DNA of 64,000 bases, from assembly GCF_001038425.2 (NCBI RefSeq), contig NZ_LDPV02000020.1, positions 62,001 through 126,000 on the forward strand. Direction: 5' to 3'. The notes beneath the pieces are model-generated. The model saw only the letters and a program-made list of their open reading frames with translations, searched no databases and was not told the origin of the DNA. The position numbers and the translations under genes were made by a program. The DNA is from Ornithinibacillus contaminans. GTDB lineage: Bacteria; Bacillota; Bacilli; Bacillales; Amphibacillaceae. Below, one piece after another: positions 9,754 to 19,383 of this stretch; positions within the stretch are counted from its first letter, which is position 1; each line of letters begins with the position of its first letter.

Positions 9754-10429
9754 AGCCGTATTCACCTCGATGCTCGTCTCTAACAATCAAACCGTCTTCA
9801 ATGGCAATTACACGCTTTTTAATCGTATTAACAATTTCTTTACTATGTGTTGCCATAATAATGGTTGTCCCACTGTTATTAATTTCTTCAAACACACGCA
9901 TAATGTCCCATGAAGTATCTGGATCTAGGTTCCCAGTAGGCTCGTCCGCAATCACAATCTTTGGGTGATTAACAATGGCACGTGCGATTGAAACACGTTG
10001 CTGCTCACCACCAGATAATTCACTTGGTAAGAATCTAGCTTTGTTTTTAAGACCAACTAAATCCAATACTTCCATTACACGCTTTCGGATATTGCGTGGA
10101 GATTCCTCAATAACCTCTAATGCAAACGCAACATTTTCATAGATTGATAACTTCGGAAGCAAACGGAAATCTTGGAAGATAACGCCGATATTTCTACGCA
10201 ACAACGGAACATCTTTTTCTTTTATGTCATTTACATCTTTATTATTGATGTATAAACTTCCCTTTGATGGTTTAATCTCTCGGTACATTAGTTTAATAAA
10301 TGATGATTTACCTGCACCACTTGGTCCAACAATATATACAAATTCACCTTGACCTATTTCTACGTTGATACCATTCAAAGCAGTTACGCCATTATCATAC
10401 GTCTTATATACGTCCTTCATTAATATCAT
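9743..10429 (-). CDS. ftsE: Cell-division ATP-binding protein FtsE
   Basis: ABC-type ATPase of 228 residues and the cytoplasmic partner of FtsX. Walker A is GPSGAGKS (about 36-43), the signature is LSGGEQQR and Walker B is IVIADEPTGNLD. The Gly-rich signature and length match FtsE well. In B. subtilis the complex activates CwlO during elongation; here the M23 protein encoded downstream is the probable effector. The 5' leader between 10430 and about 10500 is AT rich and holds no obvious regulator. Confidence 0.95.
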   Translation of the reverse strand: MILMKDVYKTYDNGVTALNGINVEIGQGEFVYIVGPSGAGKSSFIKLMYREIKPSKGSLYINNKDVNDIKEKDVPLLRRNIGVIFQDFRLLPKLSIYENVAFALEVIEESPRNIRKRVMEVLDLVGLKNKARFLPSELSGGEQQRVSIARAIVNHPKIVIADEPTGNLDPDTSWDIMRVFEEINNSGTTIIMATHSKEIVNTIKKRVIAIEDGLIVRDEHRGEYGYEG

Positions 10430-10732
10430 GTCTAATCACCTTTATAGTTTAATAGTCAAAAAGTCTTATAATACTCAAGTTTCCTATACATTATAACATT
10501 ATTCAACAATTTTTTTAGACAAAAAAATATTACATTTATGTTTCAAACGTAAATATTATCTGTCATCTCAGTGATATTCTGCTTAAACATGAAATATATA
10601 GTAAAATTGTACGATACTCTATTTGTCGAATTTTATTTTTCAGGGGAAAATGTGGCAGGTTAATGGATCGGAGGAATTAGTGGGGGTTCGGGTGGCTGGC
10701 TCTGGTTCTTTTTCTAGTAATTTTGGGCTATT

Positions 10733-10854
10733 CGTGTACTTGATAAACGTTATCATAGACATTTTCACCTGGTTTTCTACTCAAAGTGTCTCTGATACAC
10801 GCTATCAGTGACATTTCCATCTGCTTTGTTATCCAAGGTGTCTCTAATAAAAGA
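10733..10854. repeat. Degenerate tandem palindromic repeat, period about 52 bp
   Basis: The region between cccB and ftsE (10430-10907) has no credible gene. Within it GACATTT recurs at 10758 and 10810 and AAGTGTCTCT or AAGGTGTCTCT recurs with the same spacing. Each unit contains an inverted repeat of the type TGTCTCTGATA...TATCAGTGACA. About two and a half units remain. Confidence 0.6.
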
Positions 10855-10896
10855 AAAAAGCCTTAAACCTCCCGCGGTTTAAGGCTCTTCTTACTT
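10855..10896 (-). terminator. Terminator after cccB
   Basis: AGCCTTAAACC, a TCCCGC loop and GGTTTAAGGCT form an 11-bp hairpin followed on the minus strand by TTTTTTCTTTT. It starts about 15 bp past the cccB stop. Confidence 0.85.
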
Positions 10897-10907
10897 TATT
10901 AAATACG

Positions 10908-11258
10908 TTATTTCTTCTCTGCTAACCAATCTGCAATCTGTTGTGCATCTTCATCGCTTACTCGGCTGCCTTGTGCTGGCATACTACCTGTACCATTAAG
11001 GATGATATCCTTAATTTCTTCGGAAGAGTAGTCAGCTCCAATTGTTTGTAGATTTGGTCCAGCACCACCTGATAAATCAGCTCCATGGCATGCTGCACAT
11101 GTTGCTTCAAACAAATCTTCTGCTGAAGAAACAGTCTCATTACCGTCCGTTTGACCGGCATCGTTTGTTGCCCCGTTATCATCAGCTTCATCTTCACCAC
11201 CACATGCACCAAGTACTAGTGCTGATCCAAATAGAATGGCAAATACCCATTTTTTCAT
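10908..11258 (-). CDS. cccB: Cytochrome c-551 lipoprotein
   Basis: Small membrane-tethered c-type cytochrome of 116 residues that carries electrons at the outer face of the membrane, in B. subtilis towards cytochrome c oxidase. A lipoprotein signal peptide ends in LGACGG (Cys19), an acidic Gly/Asp/Asn linker follows, and the haem motif is CAACH (about 56-60). The distal Met ligand is probably in SMPAQG. Its location between ftsE and prfB is the same as in B. subtilis. Confidence 0.93.
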   Translation of the reverse strand: MKKWVFAILFGSALVLGACGGEDEADDNGATNDAGQTDGNETVSSAEDLFEATCAACHGADLSGGAGPNLQTIGADYSSEEIKDIILNGTGSMPAQGSRVSDEDAQQIADWLAEKK

Positions 11259-11416
11259 CTGAAACTCCCCAATCTAAATTGTGATAATACTATCCATATC
11301 TTAGTATACCCATTATTTAGCATGATACTAGTCACAGAACGGACAAATTTTGGTTGAACATACTTCTCCCTCTACCTCGGTGGCACTTTTTGACAAATTT
11401 AAGAACTTCGAAAAAC

Positions 11417-12515
11417 TTATAGCTGTGATCTTAAGTACGCATCAATAAATGGATCCAAATCGCCATCCATTACAGACTGTGTATTTCCAACCTCTACATT
11501 TGTACGATGATCCTTCACCATTGAATATGGATGGAATACATACGAACGAATCTGGCTACCCCAGCCAATTTCCTTCTGTTCACCTCGGATAGCGGCTAAT
11601 TCTTGCTGTTGCTTTTCAATCTCTAATTGGTACAGCTTTGATTTTAGCATCTTCATTGCCGCTTCACGGTTTTTAATCTGTGAACGTTCGTTTTGACAAG
11701 TAACGACGGTATTGGTCGGTAAATGGGTGATTCGCACTGCCGAATCGGTCGTATTAATATGCTGCCCACCAGCACCACTCGCACGATACGTATCTACTTT
11801 AATATCCTCCGTGCGAATTTCAATATCCACATCATCTGACATTTCTGGTGTTACATCACAGGATACAAATGATGTATGGCGACGACCTGAAGAGTCAAAA
11901 GGTGAAATACGAACTAAGCGATGGACACCTTTTTCTGCCTTTAAGTACCCATATGCATTATGCCCTTTAATTAAAAGTGTGACACTTTTAACGCCAGCTT
12001 CCTCACCCGGAAGATACTCAAGAGTTTCAACGGAAAATCCTTTCCGTTCCGCCCATCGTTGATACATGCGCAACAGCATACTTGCCCAATCCTGAGATTC
12101 TGTCCCACCTGCACCAGGATGTAATTCTAACATTGCGTTATTCGCATCATATGGTTCACTTAGTAGCATTTGTAATTCAAAATCATTAATACGCTTTCGA
12201 AGTATTGCAAGGGCTTCAGCTAGTTCTTCAAAAAGCTCTTCGTCATTTTCTTCTTTTGCCATTTCAAAAGTTACTTCTAAATCTTCTAGTTCGCTGGAAA
12301 TTTCCTCGAAACTAGTGACAAAGCCTTTGATTCCATTTACTTCATTAATGACTTTTTGTGCTTCGCTCTGGTCATCCCAAAATCCTGGGGCTGTCATGTC
12401 ATGCTCTAGTTCTTGAATACGAGCCTTCTTTGTATCTAAGTCAAAGAGACCCCCTAAATTCCGCAATACGGTTATTCATCTTATCTAATTCGTTTCTAAT
12501 TTCTGCTATTTCCAT
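11417..12515 (-). CDS. prfB: Peptide chain release factor 2, expressed by programmed +1 frameshift
   Basis: RF2 recognises UGA and UAA stop codons. Translation starts at the ATG at 12515 ([10 protein letters not shown]...), preceded by GAGGTG, and reaches an in-frame TGA as codon 25 (12443-12441). There the classical shift site AGGGGG-TCT-CTT-TGA-C lets ribosomes slip +1 when RF2 is scarce, continuing as DLDTKKARI in the frame that ends at 11417. The fused product is 365 residues. The stop-recognition SPF motif (RISPFDSSG) and the catalytic GGQ (SGAGGQH) are intact. This is textbook autoregulation, and a caller without frameshift modelling would start it too late. Confidence 0.96.
12440..12455 (-). 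promoter_or_regulatory. prfB programmed frameshift site
   Basis: On the minus strand the sequence AGGGGGTCTCTTTGAC contains the internal Shine-Dalgarno-like AGGGGG (12455-12450), the slippery CTT codon and the in-frame TGA followed by C, exactly as in other bacterial prfB genes. Confidence 0.95.
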
Positions 12516-12560
12516 TCCATTCACCTCAAGATATCATTTTGCTTTATACTAGTTGTTCAT

Positions 12561-12700
12561 GAAAGAACTTGGGACAAAAGTGTATATGGTTAGATAAAAT
12601 CCGAACATCGGTGCATGTACCTGCTCCATGAACAATCCTAGAAGAGGTGCTGCATCATTGTCTTTTATCTTCACATTTTACTTATGTCCCAAGCTCTTTC
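12561..12700. repeat. Dispersed palindromic repeat, copy R2
   Basis: The ends GAAAGAACTTGGGACAAAAG and CTTATGTCCCAAGCTCTTTC are nearly perfect complements. The interior has the family segments TAGATAAAATCCGAAC and GTCTTTTATCTTCACATTTTA. It begins just past the secA stop, between secA and prfB, and can act as the secA terminator. Confidence 0.85.
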
Positions 12701-12707
12701 GCTAAAT

Positions 12708-15221
12708 TTATTGTCCGTGACAGTTTTTATATTTCTTTCCGCTACCGCATGGGCATGGATCATTTCTTCCTACATCTTCTGATTTCACGAACGGCTTACG
12801 TGCCTTTTTCTTTTCTTCACCGCCACCAGATACGGCTTGGGTATTTTTCACAACTGCTTGACGCTCAAGATTTTCTCTTACTTGCGCTTTCATGATATAT
12901 CGTGCAACTTCATCCTCGATATTTTCAATCATGCTTTCAAACATTGCAAATCCTTCAAATTGATATTCACGTAACGGATCATTTTGACCATAGGCACGTA
13001 AATGAATACCTTGACGGAGCTGATCCATTTGATCGATATGATCCATCCATTTCGTATCAACTGTTCTAAGCAGAATAACCTTCTCAAATTCACGCATTTG
13101 TTCTGGCGAAATTTCCTGTTCTTTTTCATCATAACGTGTGCGCACTTTTTCCATGATAATGGCAAGAATTTCTTCCGCTTCTTTCCCTCGAAGATCCTCT
13201 ACTGAAATATGTTCTTGCTCAAGTAGGTTACCTTGAACAAATTCCATAATCGCCTGTAGATCCCAATTATCTTCGTCATCATCCTGGGTATGTGTTTGAA
13301 TGACGCGCTGTAGGGAAGACTCAATCATTTTCTCGATGATTTCACGAAGATCATTACCCTCTGCATCGATTACTTCAAAGCGTTGTTTGTAGATGATTTC
13401 ACGTTGTTCACGTAATACATCATCATATGATAAAACGTTCTTACGTGCATCATAGTTATTACCTTCTACACGTTTTTGAGCAGATTCTACTGCACGGGAT
13501 AGGAATTTATTTTCAATCGGCTGCGAGTCATCCATACCCATTCGATCCATCATGGTACGTAAATTATCAGAGCCGAATCGGCGCATTAATTCATCTTCCA
13601 TGGATAGATAGAACTGTGACATACCTGGATCACCTTGACGTCCAGAACGACCACGTAGCTGATTATCAATACGTCTAGATTCATGGCGCTCAGTACCAAT
13701 TACAGCAAGACCACCTAGTTCTCTAACACCCTCGCCAAGTTTAATATCAGTACCACGACCTGCCATATTTGTTGCAATCGTAACAGCTCCTTGTTGACCT
13801 GCCTGTTCAATGATTTCGGCCTCACGATAATGATTCTTCGCGTTTAAGACATTATGTTTTACACCTGCTTTTTTCAGTAACTGCGAGATGACCTCTGATG
13901 TTTCAACAGCAACCGTACCAACTAGAACAGGTTGTCCCTTCTGATGACGCTCTTTAATGTCTTCCACTACCGCTTTAAATTTACCCTCAATCGTTTTATA
14001 AATCTTATCTGGTCGATCATTACGTTCTACTGGTTTATTAGTAGGAATTGCGACCACATACATATTATAAATGCTTCTAAATTCCTCTTCTTCAGTCTTC
14101 GCAGTACCAGTCATACCAGCTAATTTATTATACATGCGGAAGAAATTCTGGAACGTAATGGAAGCGAGCGTCATGCTTTCATTCTGAATTTTCAAGCCTT
14201 CCTTCGCTTCGATTGCTTGATGCAAGCCATCACTATAGCGACGTCCCTTCATTAAGCGTCCTGTAAATTGGTCAACGATTACTACTTCGCCTTCTTCCAC
14301 CACATAGTCGGTATCGCGATGCATGGAGACATGGGCACGTAAAGCCTGACCAATATGATGAGTTAGGGTTACATGATTTAAATCAAAAAGATTTTCGACA
14401 GAGAAATAACGTTCTGCTTTATTAATACCTTCCTCTGTTAATTGAACACCTTTTGTTTTTTCGTCATAGGTATAGTCTGCTTCTCTTTTTAGCGTATTAA
14501 CAAAGCTATTTGCTTGCGTATAAAGGGAGGCAGATTTTTGCGCCGAACCAGAAATAATCAATGGTGTTCTTGCTTCATCAATTAAAATCGAATCGACCTC
14601 ATCAATGATGGCAAAATTTAATGGACGTTGTACCATCTGTTCTTTGTACAACACCATGTTATCTCGCAAATAATCAAAGCCAAATTCATTATTCGTTCCA
14701 TATGTGATATCCGCTTGGTATGCAGCACGTTTTTCTTCCTTAGACAAACCATTTGTATTCAAACCGACTGATAAACCAAGGAATTCAAATAATTGACCCA
14801 TTTGCTTTGAGTCACGATCCGCTAAATATTCGTTTACCGTGATCACATGTACACCTGTTCCAGCAATTGCATTAAGGTATGCTGGCATAGTGGAAGCCAA
14901 GGTTTTACCTTCACCAGTTTTCATTTCGGCAATATTACCTTCATGAAGCACGACCGCTCCCATTAACTGAACAGGAAATGGACGCATATGTAATACACGT
15001 TTCGCAGCCTCACGAACGACAGCATAAGCTTCTACTAATAAATCATCCAAGCTTTCACCGTTCTCATGTCGTGTTTTAAATTCTTCTGTCTTCTCTCTTA
15101 ATTGGTCATCAGATAAGCTTTCCATATCCCCTTCTAATGATTCAATTTGATCGACAATAGTTTGAATGCGACTTAACTGCTTTTTATTACCATCAAACAT
15201 CTTTTTTAAAAAACTAGCCAT
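12708..15221 (-). CDS. secA: Protein translocase ATPase SecA
   Basis: Motor ATPase of the Sec pathway, driving preproteins through SecYEG. The 837-residue length is typical. Visible motifs are Walker A MKTGEGKT (about 101-108), the DEAD-type box [11 protein letters not shown], the motif [10 protein letters not shown] of the second helicase domain, and the C-terminal zinc site [13 protein letters not shown] that contacts SecB or lipids. A coding sequence of this length without disruption is certain. Gene order secA-prfB-cccB equals B. subtilis. Confidence 0.98.
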   Translation of the reverse strand: MASFLKKMFDGNKKQLSRIQTIVDQIESLEGDMESLSDDQLREKTEEFKTRHENGESLDDLLVEAYAVVREAAKRVLHMRPFPVQLMGAVVLHEGNIAEMKTGEGKTLASTMPAYLNAIAGTGVHVITVNEYLADRDSKQMGQLFEFLGLSVGLNTNGLSKEEKRAAYQADITYGTNNEFGFDYLRDNMVLYKEQMVQRPLNFAIIDEVDSILIDEARTPLIISGSAQKSASLYTQANSFVNTLKREADYTYDEKTKGVQLTEEGINKAERYFSVENLFDLNHVTLTHHIGQALRAHVSMHRDTDYVVEEGEVVIVDQFTGRLMKGRRYSDGLHQAIEAKEGLKIQNESMTLASITFQNFFRMYNKLAGMTGTAKTEEEEFRSIYNMYVVAIPTNKPVERNDRPDKIYKTIEGKFKAVVEDIKERHQKGQPVLVGTVAVETSEVISQLLKKAGVKHNVLNAKNHYREAEIIEQAGQQGAVTIATNMAGRGTDIKLGEGVRELGGLAVIGTERHESRRIDNQLRGRSGRQGDPGMSQFYLSMEDELMRRFGSDNLRTMMDRMGMDDSQPIENKFLSRAVESAQKRVEGNNYDARKNVLSYDDVLREQREIIYKQRFEVIDAEGNDLREIIEKMIESSLQRVIQTHTQDDDEDNWDLQAIMEFVQGNLLEQEHISVEDLRGKEAEEILAIIMEKVRTRYDEKEQEISPEQMREFEKVILLRTVDTKWMDHIDQMDQLRQGIHLRAYGQNDPLREYQFEGFAMFESMIENIEDEVARYIMKAQVRENLERQAVVKNTQAVSGGGEEKKKARKPFVKSEDVGRNDPCPCGSGKKYKNCHGQ

Positions 15222-15429
15222 ATGTTACGCTCCTCAGTCCTATAGTGAAACTTTTTGATGAGATTAAGTATCTCCCAAATTGATTGGTCCTTATTGCTTC
15301 GTACATACTAATTCGTTCACTATTTTTATTCGTTAAATCATTCATCTTATTATAGTTAAATAATAACACTACTTAATTCTATATGCCAACCACAGTGTTA
15401 TAATACGACACATGAACTTAAAAAACGGA

Positions 15430-15552
15430 AAAGGCTGAGCCTAAAGTAATTACGGTAAGATAAAATCCGAACGGTGGTGAAGCACACTATCTACACTAGA
15501 AATAGTGTATTGCTCGTCTTTTAGCTTACGCGTTTTACTTTTGACTCAACCT
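15430..15552. repeat. Dispersed palindromic repeat, copy R3
   Basis: AAGGCTGAGCCTAAAGTAA and TTACTTTTGACTCAACCT are imperfectly complementary; the interior has the family core AGATAAAATCCGAACGGTGGTG and an internal hairpin (CACTATCTACACTAGAAATAGTG). It lies between hpf and secA. The remaining part of the 15222-15575 gap holds the secA leader and no other gene. Confidence 0.75.
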
Positions 15553-15575
15553 CAATATCGTTTATTAAATTATGC

Positions 15576-16127
15576 TTAATTATTTGGTTCTATTAAACCA
15601 TATCTTCCATCTTTACGGCGATATACTACATTTGTATCACCAGAAGCTGCATTTTGGAAAACGTAGAATTCATGTCCTAGCATATCCATTTGCAATACTG
15701 CTTCTTCGGAATCCATAGGTTTTAGATCAAAACGTTTAGTTCTAACAATCTCAATATCGTTTGATTCTTCAACCTCTTCTTCAATATCTTCCGCAAGGCT
15801 TGAAAGTATTGGCTTGAATGACACGTTTTGTCGGAATTTACGATTTACTTTTGTTTTGTATTTTCTAATTTGTCGTTCTAGCTTATCGACTACTAAATCG
15901 GTTGCTGCATACAGGTCTGTATGCTCCACCTCTGCCCGAAGTAAAAGACTTGTCATCGGGATCGTTACTTCAATACGTTGTTTCTCATTATAGACACTTA
16001 AATTCACATGCACATCTGATGCTGGGGTGCTTTCAAAATATCTTTCTAGTTTACTAATCTTCTTTTCTACGTAATCCCTGATAGCTTCAGTAACCTCAAG
16101 ATTTTCACCACGAATGTTGAATTTCAT
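15576..16127 (-). CDS. hpf: Ribosome hibernation promoting factor, long form
   Basis: Stationary-phase factor that binds the 30S subunit and dimerises 70S ribosomes into inactive 100S particles. The 183-residue protein has the N-terminal S30AE domain (MKFNIRGENLEVTEAIRDYVEKKISKL, quoted in part) and the C-terminal dimerisation domain (about 128-183, KRFDLKPMDSEEAVLQMDM...), so it is the long form usual in Firmicutes (B. subtilis YvyD/Hpf). It stands alone between repeat copies R3 and R4. An AT-rich promoter with TATATTATACTATG lies about 20 bp upstream, but the sigma factor is not clear. Confidence 0.95.
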   Translation of the reverse strand: MKFNIRGENLEVTEAIRDYVEKKISKLERYFESTPASDVHVNLSVYNEKQRIEVTIPMTSLLLRAEVEHTDLYAATDLVVDKLERQIRKYKTKVNRKFRQNVSFKPILSSLAEDIEEEVEESNDIEIVRTKRFDLKPMDSEEAVLQMDMLGHEFYVFQNAASGDTNVVYRRKDGRYGLIEPNN

Positions 16128-16293
16128 AAAGTGTCCTCCTTTTTACCTTTGTATATATTATACTATGTTTTCCATTAAAAATCCCGTATAAACATGCTTA
16201 TTTTGTAAATTTCTTAAAACTAAAAGTTGCTTAATCCCTGTCTAGGCATAGTTCAAAGATAGTTACATTAAATTCATATTACATTAACAAAAA

Positions 16294-16430
16294 AGAAGCT
16301 GGGACATAAGTGTTAATGGTTAGATAAAATCACGAACGTTGGTGCACGATACCCGCTTCGGGAATATACTTCGCTGAATCAGTGCATTGTTCGTCCTTTT
16401 ATCTTCTCATTTTACTTATGTCCCAGCCTG
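16294..16430. repeat. Dispersed palindromic repeat, copy R4 (best-conserved form)
   Basis: AGAAGCTGGGACATAAG and CTTATGTCCCAGCCT frame an interior with TAGATAAAATCACGAACGTTG, GATACCCGCTTCGGGAAT and a closing TTTTATCTTCTCATTTTA. On the minus strand the hairpin is followed by TTCTTTTTTG, so it probably terminates the fli operon after fliT. Confidence 0.88.
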
Positions 16431-16437
16431 TTAATTT

Positions 16438-16791
16438 CTATTTCTTTTTATCCATAAACATTCCATCTATTGTTTGGATGTTTTCATATGGATTAACGTA
16501 TTTTCGGTTGGAATTTTTTTGCTTCTTAATTTGCTTCATCTCGGTTTTCAAACCCGTGAACAACATTTCCATTTTTTTCTGGATTTGCTCGTTCAATGGT
16601 AACAGTTTCTTCCCAAGCGCGAGCTCCTCATTTGAGAAAGGTTCCGTTGCTTGAAGCATTGCCTTCTCTCTCTTTTGGAGAAGCGAGTTGATTTCTGTTA
16701 TAACTTCCGGTCGGGTCGAAGAATTAATTTCACTGTTTAATAGCTGTTCGATCTGTACCGTCATTTCATATATAGGCTCAACACGATTCAT
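16438..16791 (-). CDS. fliT: Flagellar chaperone FliT
   Basis: Small helical export chaperone of 117 residues; in other bacteria FliT binds the cap protein FliD before secretion. It shows the charged helical profile of the family and the C-terminal segment YVNPYENIQTIDGMF that is characteristic of Bacillus FliT. Its start overlaps the last base of the fliS stop, so the two are coupled. Last gene of the fliD-fliS-fliT group. Confidence 0.85.
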   Translation of the reverse strand: MNRVEPIYEMTVQIEQLLNSEINSSTRPEVITEINSLLQKREKAMLQATEPFSNEELALGKKLLPLNEQIQKKMEMLFTGLKTEMKQIKKQKNSNRKYVNPYENIQTIDGMFMDKKK

Positions 16792-17192
16792 TATACATGC
16801 TCACCCTGTGCATATTGTTTTTGTCTCGTCTTTAAAATTACTTGTTTCCACGTATCTCGAAAATCGGTCACAAAACCAAGCACCTCTTCTAAAATACTTG
16901 GATCATTTTTCATATTTGCTTCCATCAAACGCTGGTGCATATAGTCATATAAGGGCATAATTTGCTTCGAAATCTCTACCCCTTGATCCAAGGTTACCAT
17001 TAGTTCCTGGATAATTCGCTGCGCTTTTTGGATGTTCGTATTTTTTGCTTCTATATTATGATCCTGCACGTCTTTTATCGCTTGCTTGATAAACTTAATG
17101 CAGCCATTATACAGCATCAATGTTAATTCTCCACCTGTTGCAGTGTTAACAGCATTATTCTGATATGCTTGATATGGTTTATTTAAAGCCAT
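16791..17192 (-). CDS. fliS: Flagellin export chaperone FliS
   Basis: Four-helix chaperone of 133 residues that holds newly made flagellin unfolded for export. The family motif NTATGGELTLMLYNGCIKFI (residues 16-35) is clear. In Bacillus FliS also matters for the FliW-CsrA-flagellin homeostasis loop, and csrA and fliW lie upstream. There is a gap of 39 bp to fliD. Confidence 0.95.
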   Translation of the reverse strand: MALNKPYQAYQNNAVNTATGGELTLMLYNGCIKFIKQAIKDVQDHNIEAKNTNIQKAQRIIQELMVTLDQGVEISKQIMPLYDYMHQRLMEANMKNDPSILEEVLGFVTDFRDTWKQVILKTRQKQYAQGEHV

Positions 17193-17231
17193 ACTGGAAA
17201 GCTCCTTTGTAGAAATTTTTCACTATTGGAT

Positions 17232-18713
17232 TTATGCTCCACCAAATTGAGATAGTAATTGGGACGATTGATTATTCAAACGTGATATCGCCTGTTCCAT
17301 CGCATTGAACTGGCTCCAATAACGACTTTCTACTTGTAATAAACGATCCTCAAAATTTGAAATTCTTGTGTCTAAATCCTTGATACGCTTACCCAATGTG
17401 TACGTGTCTAAAACGTTTTTAGTTGTACTACCAGCTCGTTCTTCGATGCTTTTCATCATGGATTCCATCGAATCTTCTAATCGATTAATTAGTCCACGAC
17501 TAGGATCGTTTTTATCGGTTGTCGAGTTTGAAAATAGCTTGTTAACTGCAGCTGGATCTTCTCGTAAAGCCTCTTTTAATTTATCCTCATCTACGACCAG
17601 CTTACCACCATTCATGTAGTCAGCGCCTGTTGAAATTCCCACTTGTGTTAAAGAGGTTATTTCACCACCGGTTTCAACGTTGGAATACCACGTTTGACGT
17701 AAATCAAACATACCAGAAGTAAGAATTGATTCTCCGCGAAGAATACCACTTTTTGCTTTTTCTTCCCAAAGCTCAATTTCTTTATCGCTCATCTCTTTCT
17801 TTTGTGCTTCTGTTAATGGCTTGTAATCACGATAGCGTTCTTGTGTTTGGGAGCCATTAATCGATTCTACGATTTCATTATATTTATTAACAAAATTCAT
17901 AATAGAGTCAAAAGCTGCATCCACATTATTATCAACGGTTAAGCTAACCGTTTGGCCAGCCGTAACATTTTTAAAGGAGAAGGTCACATTGTTTAATGTG
18001 TACGAATTCTGCTTTGAAGTAAATTCCACACCATTATACGTGAAGGTTGCATCTGTTCCATTTACTTCATTTTCCTGTGACAATTGAAGTGTGGTTGCGA
18101 AAAACGAATCATCTGCAAATTCTATTTCATTACCTTCCGTATTGTAATTACCAGTTCTAGTGCTTTCTAAAATCACTTTATTGGAGGTTCCATCATAAAA
18201 TGCTCGAACATTATTATCACCATTAGTGATTTTCTTCAATACATCATTTAGTGAGTCGGTTTCTGCTACTTCAACCGTATGTTCTTCCATTGCTTGCGTC
18301 TTTTCGTTAAATGTTGAAAATCTTACCGTTGTCGCTTGATTTAATGCTTTTGACGGGTCGAAGTCTTTACCTAAATCAGCTCCAACATTGATTGCTGAGG
18401 TGGCTAAGCTATCTACTTTGATTGAGTATGCACCATTTTGAGCACTTGACGTTGCGGTTGCTGTTACAGCACTCTCCATGGAAGAACTTACAGTTTTCGA
18501 ATTGTATGTGCTACTTAATTTCATATCGAAAATTAAGTCATTATCCATTTCGTATAACTTTTGATAGATTTCACGGTATCCATCACGTTGCCATTCTAGA
18601 AGCGTTCGGTCTTGCTCCATACGATCTAACGGCATTCTTTCAGCCGACATTAGTTTTTCAATAATTTCATCTGTATTAATACCAGAAGCTAATCCACCTA
18701 TTCGCATTACCAT
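17232..18713 (-). CDS. fliD: Flagellar filament cap protein FliD
   Basis: Cap (HAP2) at the filament tip that guides flagellin assembly. The 493-residue protein has the N-terminal motif RIGGLASGINTDEIIEKLM and the C-terminal coiled-coil domain with NRLEDSMESMMKSIEERAG and FEDRLLQVESRYWSQFNAME. The first ATG (18713) is used because GAGGTG stands 6 nt upstream; a second in-frame ATG lies two codons later. The secretion signal and assembly helices are complete. Confidence 0.96.
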   Translation of the reverse strand: MVMRIGGLASGINTDEIIEKLMSAERMPLDRMEQDRTLLEWQRDGYREIYQKLYEMDNDLIFDMKLSSTYNSKTVSSSMESAVTATATSSAQNGAYSIKVDSLATSAINVGADLGKDFDPSKALNQATTVRFSTFNEKTQAMEEHTVEVAETDSLNDVLKKITNGDNNVRAFYDGTSNKVILESTRTGNYNTEGNEIEFADDSFFATTLQLSQENEVNGTDATFTYNGVEFTSKQNSYTLNNVTFSFKNVTAGQTVSLTVDNNVDAAFDSIMNFVNKYNEIVESINGSQTQERYRDYKPLTEAQKKEMSDKEIELWEEKAKSGILRGESILTSGMFDLRQTWYSNVETGGEITSLTQVGISTGADYMNGGKLVVDEDKLKEALREDPAAVNKLFSNSTTDKNDPSRGLINRLEDSMESMMKSIEERAGSTTKNVLDTYTLGKRIKDLDTRISNFEDRLLQVESRYWSQFNAMEQAISRLNNQSSQLLSQFGGA

Positions 18714-18726
18714 TTATAACACCTCT

Positions 18727-19089
18727 TTATATCTTTTTATCAATTAAAAACCCCATATAGTCTGCCATAGCAGCATACATATCTAGAATTTTTTTCGATG
18801 GTATTTCTTTGATTACTTCATTTGTTTTCGGATCGACAATTGTCACATAGTATTCATTTAATTCATCGTGTAACTCAAATTTAAGATTAGTTTGAAGTGG
18901 TTCAACAAAATCGTTAAGCTTTTGAACTGCCGTTTCCACTTCACTCTTTTGCTGTTTTGGATCAAGTGTACCGAATTCCTTCGGTTGTCTATCTTGCACA
19001 ACAGTTCTCACTTCTGCTGCTACTCTTTTGCTGTCACTGTTTTGCAAGGGCTGTGTATTGTTTGATAATGAATCTAATCGCATCCCCAT
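18727..19089 (-). CDS. flaG: Flagellar protein FlaG
   Basis: FlaG-family protein of 120 residues (B. subtilis YvyC). The conserved C-terminal half reads NLKFELHDELNEYYVTIVDP followed by VIKEIPSKKILDMYAAM. In other genera FlaG influences filament length. It lies immediately upstream of fliD (13-bp gap) and is preceded by csrA. In B. subtilis the flagellin gene hag sits between these two; here the 67-bp gap has no room for it. Confidence 0.9.
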   Translation of the reverse strand: MGMRLDSLSNNTQPLQNSDSKRVAAEVRTVVQDRQPKEFGTLDPKQQKSEVETAVQKLNDFVEPLQTNLKFELHDELNEYYVTIVDPKTNEVIKEIPSKKILDMYAAMADYMGFLIDKKI

Positions 19090-19156
19090 GCATCTCCTAA
19101 CACGTTTTTTCTTATATCGGATAACGAATGAAAAAGTTAAGTGTTTCTATGCGTAG

Positions 19157-19381
19157 TTAATCGTTTTTTACAGGAAGTAGCTTCACAAGGTCAACCGATA
19201 CATTGGCAGCCTCGCTATTTTGATTTTGAATTTCGGAGTAAATTTCTTTGCGATAAATTTCAACTGACTTCGGTGCAGCAATGCCTAATTTAATTTGGTC
19301 ACCTTCAATCGCCAGCACTTTAATTTCGACAGCATCACCAATTTGAATTGCCTCATTGAGTTTTCGCGTTAGCACTAGCAT
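19157..19381 (-). CDS. csrA: Translational regulator CsrA
   Basis: RNA-binding dimer of 74 residues that in B. subtilis represses flagellin mRNA translation and is antagonised by FliW. The N-terminal [16 protein letters not shown] and central [19 protein letters not shown] motifs are canonical. It follows fliW by two bases. The C-terminal 20 residues are longer than in gammaproteobacterial CsrA, as usual in Bacillaceae. Confidence 0.97.
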   Translation of the reverse strand: MLVLTRKLNEAIQIGDAVEIKVLAIEGDQIKLGIAAPKSVEIYRKEIYSEIQNQNSEAANVSVDLVKLLPVKND

Positions 19382-19383
19382 TA

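Noticed and set aside
10623-10811. 62-codon plus-strand frame between cccB and ftsE
   Set aside because: It lies in the degenerate tandem repeat and G-rich spacer, has no ribosome binding site and no recognisable product.
16382-16654. 90-codon plus-strand frame over fliT
   Set aside because: It is antisense to fliT and begins in repeat R4; its composition (Phe, Ser, Ile) is that of a reverse frame.
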